DNA of 19,285 bases from CAZSAA01 sp964604915 (GTDB taxonomy: Bacteria > Patescibacteriota > Patescibacteriia > Patescibacteriales > UBA12465): positions 1 to 19,285 of the forward strand of contig CAZSAA010000015.1 in NCBI GenBank assembly GCA_964604915.1, in the 5' to 3' direction. This document shows positions 13,314 through 19,285 of this stretch, one piece after another. Numbering within the stretch: the first letter of the stretch is position 1; every line of letters begins with the position of its first letter. A model generated the notes under the pieces. That model saw only the letters and a program-made list of their open reading frames with translations, was not told where the DNA came from and did not search any database. A program made the translations under genes and the position numbers.

Positions 13314-15827
13314 ATGAAAGAAGAAAAGATCATCGTCAAAGGGGCGAGGATGCATAATCTCAAGAATATTGACGTCGAGATACCCCACAACTCCCTCACC
13401 GTCATCACCGGCGTATCCGGTTCTGGGAAATCATCCCTTGCTTTCGATACCATCTTTGCCGAAGGGCAGAGGCAATATGTAGAGTCACTGTCGCCATATA
13501 TGCGGCAGTTTTTAGGACAGAAGAAGCCGGCCGAAGTCGACGAGATAATCGGCCTCGCCCCGTCCATCTCCATTGACCAGAAAGCCCTCTCGCATAATCC
13601 CCGCTCCACCGTCGGTACCCTGACCGAGATCCATGACTACCTCCGCGTCCTCTATGCCCGGGTAGGGGAAGTATTCTGCCCTAAGTGCGGACATAAGATA
13701 GAGAAGCTGTCTCTTGAGGAGATGGTCGATATCATCATCAACCGCGGTAAGGAGAGCAAGGCGGAATACGTCGAGATCCTCAGCCCGGTTGTACGCGGCC
13801 GTAAAGGCGAATACTACCAGCTCCTCTATGACTATTTCAACCTCGGCTACTCCCAGGCCCGCATCGACGGCCAGGTCAGGGAATTGCGGGACAAAGTGGA
13901 ACTCAAGCCGACCGCCAAGCACGATATCGAGATAATGATAGATAAAGTAATGCTCGGCGACGATAGCCGCCTATTTGAAGCGGTCGAAGCGGCTATCAGC
14001 TATAGCAAAGGATTGTGCTTAGCCAAATTCGGCGAAAAGGAAATCCTCCTGTCCGCCAATTGGACCTGCCCTAACGACAGCTTCTCCTTCCCTGAAGTAG
14101 AGCCCCGCCTATTTTCCTTTAATTCGCCTCATGGCGCCTGCCCGCAATGCCTGGGACTGGGCAAGATCGGTTTTTCTGGCAAGAATATATGCCCAGCTTG
14201 TTCTGGCCACCGTTTGCGCCCGGAGGCCCTCTCGGTACTAGTAGGGGAGAAGAACCTGGCCGAAGCCAGTGAGATGTCCATCAAACAGGCATATGATTTT
14301 TTCTGGCAATACTACCAATCCATGAATAAGCGGGAGCTGACCATTGCCGAGTCCGTGATCTCGCAAGTCATATCCCGCCTGGAGTTCCTCAACACCGTGG
14401 GACTCAGCTACCTCTCACTCAGCCGTGAAGCCGAAACCCTATCCGGCGGCGAAGCTCAGCGTATCCGCCTGTCTTCGCAGATAGGCTCGCATCTTTCCCG
14501 TACGCTATACGTCCTGGACGAACCGACCATCGGCTTGCACGAGCGTGATACCGATAAGCTCATCGCCACCCTCAAGGCTCTGCGGGACAAGCATAATACC
14601 GTCATCATCGTCGAGCATGATGAAAGGACTATCCGCGCCTCCGACTATCTGGTCGATCTGGGCCCCTTTGCTGGCGTCCATGGCGGGGAAGTGATGGCGG
14701 CTGGCAAGACGGCCGACCTCCTTGATCCGGAGAAGAATAGCAAGTATCGCAAAACTTCGCTCACGGTACAATACCTCAGTGGCGACAAGCAGATATCCTT
14801 GCCGGATCGGCGGCGAGAGAGTAATAAAGGGTCGCTCAAGATAAAGGGAGCGAGAGCCAATAACCTCAAGCAGGCTAACGTAGAGATTCCGCTCGGACGA
14901 TTAGTTGGTATCAGCGGCGTATCCGGATCGGGCAAGTCATCCCTGATGTATGACGTCATATACCGCAATGTCACCAAGATGAAGAATCGGCCAGGAACGA
15001 AGATAAAGCTGCATGACGTGGAAGAGATCAAGGGAGTAGAGTATATAAATAAGATAGTGGTGATCGACCAATCGCCAATCGGTCGTTCACCCCGTTCTAA
15101 CCCCGCCACCTATACCGGCTTCTTCACCCCTATCCGCGATTTCTTCGCCGCCTTGCCTGAATCAAGGGCCAGAGGCTATTCTATATCTCGATTCTCCTTC
15201 AACCGTCCGGGTGGACGCTGCGAAGCCTGCGATGGCGCCGGCTTCAATCTGGTCGAGATGCACTTTCTGCCAGCGGTCATCGTGGAATGTGAGGTCTGTC
15301 ACGGCGCCCGTTTCAATCGGGAAACCCTGCAAGTGAAGTATAAGGGGAAGAATATCGCCCAAGTCTTGGACCTCACCATCGAAGAAGCGGTACAATATTT
15401 CGACGGGAACTACCATATCACCGACAAGCTGCGCGTTTTAGAGTCCGTGGGCCTGGGATATCTGAAACTCGGCCAATCAGCCACCACCCTTTCGGGCGGC
15501 GAAGCTCAGCGGGTCAAGATCGCCAAGGAATTGACTCACAACATCGGCCAGCGTACCCTCTATCTTCTGGACGAACCGACTACCGGATTGCACTACCAGG
15601 ATATTGACATGCTGCTCAAGGTCCTCAACCAATTGGTGGAGAAGGGGAATTCCGTCATGGTCATCGAGCATAACCTGCACGTACTCAAGGCGATGGACTA
15701 CCTTATCGACCTCGGGCCTGACGGCGGGGATGAAGGCGGACGGATAATGGCCGCTGGCACGCCAGAAGAGATTGCCAAGAACAAGAAAAGCGCCACCGGC
15801 TCCTATCTGAAGGAATATTTAAAATAA
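13314..15827 (+). CDS. uvrA: Excinuclease ABC subunit A, lacking the insertion domain
   Basis: UvrA is the dimeric ABC ATPase that first detects helix distortion. Two ABC modules: Walker A GVSGSGKSS at 33-41 and 535-543, signatures LSGGEAQR at 376-383 and 726-733, Walker B LYVLDEPTIGL and LYLLDEPTTGL. The UvrB-binding region (about 120-215) is present. Length is 837 aa against about 940 usually: between GACPQCLGLG (275-284) and NICPACSGHRL (291-301) only a handful of residues remain where about 100 residues of the insertion domain normally lie. The first zinc module is also altered: the CPxC that should precede it reads C252-P-N-D255, so one ligand is Asp; C276, C279 remain. The second zinc module (C636, C639, C659, C662) is intact. 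No Shine-Dalgarno. Confidence 0.97.
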   Translation: MKEEKIIVKGARMHNLKNIDVEIPHNSLTVITGVSGSGKSSLAFDTIFAEGQRQYVESLSPYMRQFLGQKKPAEVDEIIGLAPSISIDQKALSHNPRSTVGTLTEIHDYLRVLYARVGEVFCPKCGHKIEKLSLEEMVDIIINRGKESKAEYVEILSPVVRGRKGEYYQLLYDYFNLGYSQARIDGQVRELRDKVELKPTAKHDIEIMIDKVMLGDDSRLFEAVEAAISYSKGLCLAKFGEKEILLSANWTCPNDSFSFPEVEPRLFSFNSPHGACPQCLGLGKIGFSGKNICPACSGHRLRPEALSVLVGEKNLAEASEMSIKQAYDFFWQYYQSMNKRELTIAESVISQVISRLEFLNTVGLSYLSLSREAETLSGGEAQRIRLSSQIGSHLSRTLYVLDEPTIGLHERDTDKLIATLKALRDKHNTVIIVEHDERTIRASDYLVDLGPFAGVHGGEVMAAGKTADLLDPEKNSKYRKTSLTVQYLSGDKQISLPDRRRESNKGSLKIKGARANNLKQANVEIPLGRLVGISGVSGSGKSSLMYDVIYRNVTKMKNRPGTKIKLHDVEEIKGVEYINKIVVIDQSPIGRSPRSNPATYTGFFTPIRDFFAALPESRARGYSISRFSFNRPGGRCEACDGAGFNLVEMHFLPAVIVECEVCHGARFNRETLQVKYKGKNIAQVLDLTIEEAVQYFDGNYHITDKLRVLESVGLGYLKLGQSATTLSGGEAQRVKIAKELTHNIGQRTLYLLDEPTTGLHYQDIDMLLKVLNQLVEKGNSVMVIEHNLHVLKAMDYLIDLGPDGGDEGGRIMAAGTPEEIAKNKKSATGSYLKEYLK

Positions 15828-15828
15828 A

Positions 15829-15852
15829 GAAAAAAGCCTCGGAATAGGCTTT
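15829..15852 (-). terminator. Minus-strand terminator abutting the uvrA 3' end
   Basis: AAAGCCT (15833-15839) and AGGCTTT (15846-15852) form a 7-bp stem with a 6-nt loop. The T tract is on the minus strand (A-rich 15829-15835 on plus). It could weakly stop uvrA transcripts too. Confidence 0.65.
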
Positions 15853-16058
15853 GGTGGAATTTATTTTGTTTGGCAGGGACGCGGTGGCACAATATGGTGC
15901 GACTCATCTTTCCTCCTTTTTTGTCCAATGGTTGAATTCCAGACGTTGCTGGTACCGATTGGTTTGCTCCACGCTTTTTTCCGAGGCTTGTGCCAAGTGA
16001 TAACTAACATTGCGTCGTTATCCAACTTGGCTGGATGAACTGAAACTTGAACTTATGC
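15833..16058 (-). ncRNA. Candidate minus-strand RNA, unit B (about 225 nt)
   Basis: The unit runs from a predicted start near 16058 (promoter TTGACA at 16092-16087, 16 bp, TATAGG at 16070-16065) to the terminator at 15829-15852. Inside is a strong hairpin: GCCAAGT-GATAAC (15992-16004) against GTTATC-CA-ACTTGGC (16017-16031), 13 bp with a 2-nt bulge. Near the 3' end AAGGAGGAAAG precedes an ATG at 15907, whose frame (about 34 codons) crosses the terminator, so no stop codon would be in the transcript. I match it to no known RNA (not tmRNA, RNase P or SRP RNA motifs). Existence of the transcript is inference from promoter, hairpins and terminator. Confidence 0.4.
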
Positions 16059-16107
16059 CTATATCCTATACCTTCCCCCTGCAGACTGTCAATAGGATGC
16101 GGTGGAA

Positions 16108-16449
16108 AACAAAAAAGCCCCGGGCAAGGCTTTATGTAAAGTTCATAGATTCTGTGGAGTATTGATAGGTCCCAAATGCGGACGTAATGTGACTCCCTTT
16201 GATTATCCTCATCATATACTGGCCCTATATCAAGGCCGATGGAGGCACTGCGACTTTTCCCCGGGGCTCTCAAGAAGGGATGCTGGCAAAGCGGCTGGTT
16301 ACAGGAAGAATTCTTTCGGATAGGAGCAGCCATATCAACGGCGCCTGTCATATCCTTCCTCCTGTAAACACGAATAGCAGTGGCCATAGCTTGACTGTTC
16401 CTGGTCCGCTCGGCTCCGATCCCCTCCAAGACTACAAAGAACCATCATT
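16108..16449 (-). ncRNA. Candidate minus-strand RNA, unit A (about 340 nt)
   Basis: The promoter TTGACA (16485-16480), which overlaps the alkyltransferase start codon, with TAATAT 18 bp on (16461-16456) predicts a start near 16449; the terminator at 16111-16133 ends it. A long inverted repeat, TTACAGGAAGAA (16299-16310) against TTCCTCCTGTAA (16356-16367) plus GGATA/TATCC inside, would bury a textbook Shine-Dalgarno (GGAGG, 6 nt before the ATG at 16351) in a stem. From that ATG a frame of 115 codons is open but crosses the terminator and looks unlike a natural protein. Possibilities: a regulatory RNA, a regulated small-ORF mRNA, or remains of a gene. Confidence 0.35.
16111..16133 (-). terminator. 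Minus-strand terminator of unit A
   Basis: AAAGCC (16114-16119) and GGCTTT (16128-16133) form a 6-bp GC-containing stem; on the minus strand a run of six T follows. Confidence 0.6.
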
Positions 16450-16478
16450 GCCCCAATATTAACCCCATCAAATACCAT

Positions 16479-16805
16479 ATGTCAAATAACAAGATATCAG
16501 ATTTCGCTACCAGGGTATATCAAGCAGCTAGCAAAGTGCCGTCTGGCTATGTCGCTACCTACGGCCAGATCGCCAGAATGATCGGCCAGCCCGAAGCCTC
16601 ACGCGCGGTAGGCCAAGCCCTGCATCGCAATCCTTTCGCACCGGACGTCCCTTGCCATAGGATCGTTGCCGCTGATGGCCGCCTGCACGGCTTCAATGGC
16701 GGCCTCAGGAAAAAAGCTCTCTTGCTAAAATCCGAGGGGATAGGGATAATAGGAGGGAAGATAGATTTGCGAATATATGGCTTCAGACCTCAAAAGCGTC
16801 GCTAA
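16479..16805 (+). CDS. O6-alkylguanine-DNA alkyltransferase domain protein
   Basis: A 108-aa stand-alone catalytic domain of the Ada/Ogt/MGMT family, which accepts the alkyl group of O6-alkylguanine irreversibly. The active-site motif V-P-C59-H-R-I-V is present, so it is a true alkyltransferase and not an alkyltransferase-like protein, where the Cys is replaced by Trp or Ala. The DNA-binding helix-turn-helix with arginine finger is SRAVGQALHRNP (41-52), and YVATYGQIA (24-32) and GFNGGLRKK (71-79) are the usual flanking elements. The N-terminal ribonuclease-H-like domain of full-length Ogt/MGMT is missing. Its last 29 nt overlap uvrC, so the two are co-translated, tying alkyl damage reversal to excision repair. 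Confidence 0.92.
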   Translation: MSNNKISDFATRVYQAASKVPSGYVATYGQIARMIGQPEASRAVGQALHRNPFAPDVPCHRIVAADGRLHGFNGGLRKKALLLKSEGIGIIGGKIDLRIYGFRPQKRR

Positions 16806-17946
16806 AGCTGCCCCTAAGGCACCGGGGGTGTATTTTTGGCGCGATAGCCAAGGGGAAGTAATCTATGTCGGCCGCGCCACCAGCCTCAGGAGCCGCCTAG
16901 GACAATATTTCCAGAAAGATATCCCCGATCGGACAAAAGAGATGGTAGCGACGGCGCGGAGCTTGTCATACGAAGAGAGCGGCACCTTGCTCCAAGCAAT
17001 TATCTTGGAAGCATACTACATCAAGAAGTACTGGCCTAAATACAATGTCAGGGATCGCGATAACCGCTCTTTCGTCTATATCGTCATTCCCAAGACCGAT
17101 TGGCCCAAGCCCATCATTATCCGCGGCCACGAGCTCAAGCGCTTCCCGAGCGAAAAGAATCGCATCTTCGGCCCATACCAATCGCTATATATCGTCCGCA
17201 ACGCCTTGAAGTTGATACGTCGCATCTTCCCATACAGCACCTGCCGTCCCGAAAGCGGGAAGGCCTGTTTCGACTATCAGATCGGCCTCTGTCCGGGCGC
17301 TTGCGTGGGCAAGATCGGGAAGAAGGAATATCAGAAGAATATCCGCCATATCGCCATGCTGCTCGGCGGCCAGAAGGAGCGCTTGCTGGCTAAACTAATG
17401 AAAGAAAATCCCGAACAAGCCCAAGGGCTCAGGCACATGCAAGAAGTATCGCTGCTCATCCGTGAGGATGACCTGTCCCAGCAGAAGATAAACCGGATAG
17501 AAGGCTATGACATCTCCCACTTCCAAGGCAAGGAAAGCTATGGTTCCATGGTCGTCTTCTCTAACGGAGAAGCGGACAAGAACGAGTATCGGCTATTTAA
17601 GATAAAGGAAGCTGGGGAAGCAGATGACGAAGCGGCGCTTGAAGAAGTCCTACTCCGACGCTTCGCCCACTCGGAATGGCCGGAACCGGATATCATCATG
17701 ATCGACGGCGGTACACCCCAGATATCATATCTCACTAAGGTCTTCGCCAAAAACAATCTCAACACCCCCCTTATCGGCATCTCCAAGTTCGGCGGCGATA
17801 TCCTGGTCTTTTCCCGCGGCGCCAGTCCAGTCTTCCGCGATATGGCTGAAAGCATTAAGCCAACTTTGCTCAAAGCACGGGAAGAAGCGCATCGTTTCGC
17901 TAACTACGGAAGGAAAAGAGGGACGAAGATCAATAAGAAAAGGTAG
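16777..17946 (+). CDS. uvrC: Excinuclease ABC subunit C, short form
   Basis: UvrC makes both incisions around the lesion. The GIY-YIG nuclease (1-95) has G17-V-Y, V29-I-Y30-V-G-R, an Arg near 38-40, E78 and N90. Four cysteines C156, C164, C172 and C176 form the conserved cluster now known to hold an iron-sulfur centre. The RNase H-like nuclease keeps GYDISH (D245), DDEAALEEVL (D283/D284), IIMIDGG (D310) and REEAHRF (H372). The protein has only 389 aa (E. coli 610). Between the Cys cluster and GYDISH about 65 residues replace roughly 225, with no recognisable UVR motif, and nothing remains of the C-terminal double helix-hairpin-helix. It overlaps the alkyltransferase gene by 29 nt; the start at 16777 fits family N-termini. 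Confidence 0.95.
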   Translation: MASDLKSVAKAAPKAPGVYFWRDSQGEVIYVGRATSLRSRLGQYFQKDIPDRTKEMVATARSLSYEESGTLLQAIILEAYYIKKYWPKYNVRDRDNRSFVYIVIPKTDWPKPIIIRGHELKRFPSEKNRIFGPYQSLYIVRNALKLIRRIFPYSTCRPESGKACFDYQIGLCPGACVGKIGKKEYQKNIRHIAMLLGGQKERLLAKLMKENPEQAQGLRHMQEVSLLIREDDLSQQKINRIEGYDISHFQGKESYGSMVVFSNGEADKNEYRLFKIKEAGEADDEAALEEVLLRRFAHSEWPEPDIIMIDGGTPQISYLTKVFAKNNLNTPLIGISKFGGDILVFSRGASPVFRDMAESIKPTLLKAREEAHRFANYGRKRGTKINKKR

Positions 17947-17979
17947 GGTTATTAGAAAAACTAAGGTGAATGTATCCCC

Positions 17980-18007
17980 TTGACTAATCCGGAAATATTG
18001 ATATACT
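17980..18007 (+). promoter_or_regulatory. rplJL promoter
   Basis: TTGACT (17980-17985), 16 bp, TG-extended TATACT (18002-18007). Start near 18014, giving a leader of about 137 nt before rplJ. Confidence 0.7.
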
Positions 18008-18013
18008 AGAAGC

Positions 18014-18150
18014 ACAATCAGTTGCCATAGACTGCAAGCACACCGATAAGACTTGCATAGGTGAAAAGTTTTTCTCTTCATTTTTTGTCTGTGGTAACAC
18101 AGATTTTTTGTAATTTGAGCGTAATCTGCGCTTGAAAATAAGAAACAAGT
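18014..18150 (+). promoter_or_regulatory. L10-type leader with attenuator
   Basis: TGCAAG (18033-18038) pairs with CTTGCA (18052-18057); CACC (18041-18044) in its loop can pair with GGTG (18060-18063), a possible pseudoknot or alternative fold. An intrinsic terminator at 18088-18109 lies 41 nt before the ATG. In B. subtilis the L10(L12)4 complex binds the rplJ leader and promotes early termination; the layout here fits autoregulation of that kind. No antiterminator is evident by eye. Confidence 0.6.
18088..18109 (+). terminator. Intrinsic terminator in the rplJ leader
   Basis: TCTGTG (18088-18093), tetraloop GTAA, CACAGA (18098-18103), then six T. Placed before the gene, it must act as an attenuator. 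Confidence 0.75.
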
Positions 18151-18675
18151 ATGCCAAAAAGTAAAATCCAAAAGCAAGAGATAGTGCGGAGCTTGGAACA
18201 GAAGATCGGCCAGTCGAAATCAATCGTCTTTGCCGGCTTCAATGCTTTGGGCGTCAAGGACAACGAGGAATTGCGGCACAAGTTGCGCCAGGAAAATGGC
18301 GAGTACTATGTAGCCAAGAAGACCTTGCTGAAATTAGCGTTCAAGGACAAGGGTATCGACAGTCTCGACGTGAAGGGTTTTGACGGCAAGCTAGCAACCA
18401 TCTTCTCCTATGGCGATGAGGTTTCTCCAGCCAAGACGCTGGATAAATTCCGCAAAGGGAAGGAAGACAAGGTATTTTTCCTGGGAGGAATCCTGGAAAA
18501 TCGGTTCATCAGCCAGAAAGAGGTAGAGAACCTAGCCAAGCTGCCGAGCAAGACTGAGCTTTATGCCAAGATGGTCGGCTCCCTCAACGCTCCAATTTCC
18601 GGTTTCGTGAACGCTTTAGCCGGGAATCTGCGCAATCTCGTGTACGTATTAAAAGCGATCGAATCTAAGAAATAA
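18151..18675 (+). CDS. rplJ: 50S ribosomal protein L10
   Basis: A 174-aa L10, the base of the ribosomal stalk that anchors L7/L12 dimers to 23S rRNA near L11. The N-terminal globular domain (1-135) has the usual pattern: KxxIVxxLEQKIGQSKSIVF, LRQENGEYYVAKKTLLKLA and LGGIL. The C-terminal long helix (about 145-171, NALAGNLRNLVYVLKAIE) binds L7/L12 dimers; its length suggests two to three dimers. No Shine-Dalgarno is seen. It follows an attenuator leader and precedes rplL by 55 bp, the standard bacterial order, although L11 and L1 are not upstream; uvrC is. Confidence 0.98.
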   Translation: MPKSKIQKQEIVRSLEQKIGQSKSIVFAGFNALGVKDNEELRHKLRQENGEYYVAKKTLLKLAFKDKGIDSLDVKGFDGKLATIFSYGDEVSPAKTLDKFRKGKEDKVFFLGGILENRFISQKEVENLAKLPSKTELYAKMVGSLNAPISGFVNALAGNLRNLVYVLKAIESKK

Positions 18676-18688
18676 TCAATAAATAATC

Positions 18689-18720
18689 CTTGCCATTCAA
18701 CCTAAGAAGGCAAGATTTTA
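18689..18720 (+). other. Weak hairpin between rplJ and rplL
   Basis: CTTGCC (18689-18694) can pair with GGCAAG (18709-18714) around a 14-nt loop, followed by ATTTTA. It could be an RNA processing or partial termination site; the T tract is too short for confidence. Confidence 0.35.
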
Positions 18721-18730
18721 ATCCAACAAT

Positions 18731-19132
18731 ATGGAAGAAGAAAAGAAAGAAGTCGTGGTCCCGGAGAAATTCAAGGGCCTCGTAAGCGAAATCGAGAAGA
18801 TGAGCGTCCTGGACCTAGCTGAACTGGTCAAGATCCTCGAAGAGAAGTTCGGCGTATCCGCTGCCGCTCCAGCCATGATGATGGCCGCTGCTGTGTCCGA
18901 CGCCCCAGCCGCTGAAGTAAAGGACACCTTCGATATCGAGCTGACCGATGGCGGTGCTAGCAAAATCAACGTGATCAAGGTAGTGCGCACCATCACCGAA
19001 CTCGGCCTCAAGGAAGCCAAGGACTTGGTAGACGGCGCCCCGAAGATCGTCAAGGAAGGTGTGAAGAAGGAAGAAGCCGAGAAGATCAAGAAGGAACTGG
19101 AAGAGGCTGGCGCCAAAGTCACCCTGAAATAA
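18731..19132 (+). CDS. rplL: 50S ribosomal protein L7/L12
   Basis: A 133-aa L7/L12, the multi-copy flexible stalk that recruits elongation factors. N-terminal dimerisation domain (about 12-45, with LVSEIEKMSVLDLAELVKIL), flexible Ala/Met-rich hinge (45-62), and C-terminal factor-binding domain (65-133) with the conserved KINVIKVVRTITELGLKEAK, LVDGAP and AEKIKKELEEAGAKVTLK stretches. The first 12 residues are an acidic/basic extension beyond the usual start; no better internal ATG exists before residue 24. A bidirectional terminator follows 24 bp downstream. Confidence 0.98.
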   Translation: MEEEKKEVVVPEKFKGLVSEIEKMSVLDLAELVKILEEKFGVSAAAPAMMMAAAVSDAPAAEVKDTFDIELTDGGASKINVIKVVRTITELGLKEAKDLVDGAPKIVKEGVKKEEAEKIKKELEEAGAKVTLK

Positions 19133-19156
19133 TACTAGGCATACTAGGAAAGTTAT

Positions 19157-19183
19157 GAAAAACCGCCTAATTGGCGGTTTTTC
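19157..19183. terminator. Bidirectional intrinsic terminator
   Basis: GAAAAACCGCC (19157-19167) and GGCGGTTTTTC (19173-19183) form an 11-bp stem around TAATT, with A-run and T-run on either arm. It ends rplJL and can also stop the converging minus-strand gene. Confidence 0.9.
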
Positions 19184-19219
19184 GTTACGAAAGAAATTAA
19201 CCCCTTAGATTGATAATCA

Positions 19220-19285
19220 TTATTCCTGAGAAAGGGGAGTCGAATACACCGCCTTCCCGTCAAAGAGATAGGCAGTCTGTCCGTC
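19220..19285 (-). CDS. C-terminal fragment of an unidentified protein
   Basis: A minus-strand frame enters from the right edge and stays open for 21 codons to TAA (19222-19220). It encodes DGQTAYLFDG, KAVYSTPLSQE, which looks like the end of a beta-rich domain. It converges on rplL across the bidirectional terminator, which is the expected layout for a real gene end. Too short to identify. Confidence 0.45.
   Translation of the reverse strand, partial: DGQTAYLFDGKAVYSTPLSQE

Larger units (their letters stand above)
15828..16478. other. 650-bp region with no plausible protein gene
   Basis: On the plus strand no convincing gene or promoter is seen. On the minus strand there are two apparent transcription units in tandem, each with a TTGACA promoter and an intrinsic terminator of the form AAAGCC...GGCTTTTTT. 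Both contain GGAGGAAA/G-type Shine-Dalgarno strings followed by ATG, but the frames run through the terminators and give unnatural peptides. Strong inverted repeats at 15992-16031 and 16299-16367 suggest structured RNA. Confidence 0.55.

Noticed and set aside
16004..16429. Minus-strand ORF of 141 codons between uvrA and the alkyltransferase gene
   Set aside because: It runs through an intrinsic terminator, has no recognisable domain and odd composition (scattered Cys and Pro). The region is described as candidate non-coding RNA instead.
1..19285. CRISPR arrays, insertion sequences, phage or defence modules
   Set aside because: I looked for regularly spaced repeats, transposase or integrase motifs and defence genes and saw none; the only long gene without a family is the one at 80-736.

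Overview
This window looks like a piece of a Patescibacteria (Candidate Phyla Radiation) or similarly streamlined bacterial genome. The reasons are unusually short versions of universal proteins (UvrA 837 aa, UvrB 613 aa, UvrC 389 aa), a DUF6496-type small basic protein, heavy use of ATA for isoleucine, a tRNA gene without an encoded CCA, few Shine-Dalgarno sequences and several promoters placed almost on top of the start codon. TGA is used as a stop (uvrB, corA, the GH3 gene and others), so the lineages that recode TGA are excluded. The taxonomic call is inference; no marker gene was searched.

Layout. Positions 1-1270 are strikingly AT-rich. They carry an unrecognised 218-aa protein behind a strong promoter that overlaps a perfect palindrome, then a 45-aa very basic protein. 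From 1285 the composition becomes balanced: a zinc-ribbon protein, an FkbM-type methyltransferase (these two share a near-identical promoter architecture), a pterin-4a-carbinolamine dehydratase interrupted by a 10-N assembly gap, a DUF883-like tail-anchored protein and a DUF6496 protein. Next come two membrane-anchored exported hydrolases, a class A beta-lactamase-like serine hydrolase and a family 3 glycoside hydrolase. On the minus strand are an ABC-F ATPase and a small orphan protein. A 560-bp mostly non-coding stretch (8854-9416) holds a short ORF with an excellent ribosome binding site and a well-formed transcription unit for a ~95-nt RNA.

From 9417 the plus strand carries a membrane-anchored C39-like peptidase, a CorA-type transporter and uvrB in one tight operon, then tRNA-Leu(CAG), uvrA, a 650-bp non-coding region with two apparent minus-strand transcription units, an O6-alkylguanine alkyltransferase domain overlapping uvrC, and finally rplJ-rplL (L10, L7/L12) behind a leader with an intrinsic terminator. 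A gene fragment on the minus strand runs off the right edge.

The central observation is that the complete nucleotide excision repair set (uvrB, uvrA, uvrC) plus a direct-reversal alkyltransferase sits within about 6.6 kb, and that all three Uvr proteins are trimmed in matching ways. UvrA lacks its insertion domain, UvrB lacks its C-terminal UVR domain, and UvrC lacks a recognisable UVR domain, the linker-proximal part of its middle region and the C-terminal helix-hairpin-helix domain, while all catalytic motifs remain. The second cluster of interest is the set of apparently untranslated or leader RNAs: 9242-9340, 15833-16485 on the minus strand, and the rplJ leader.
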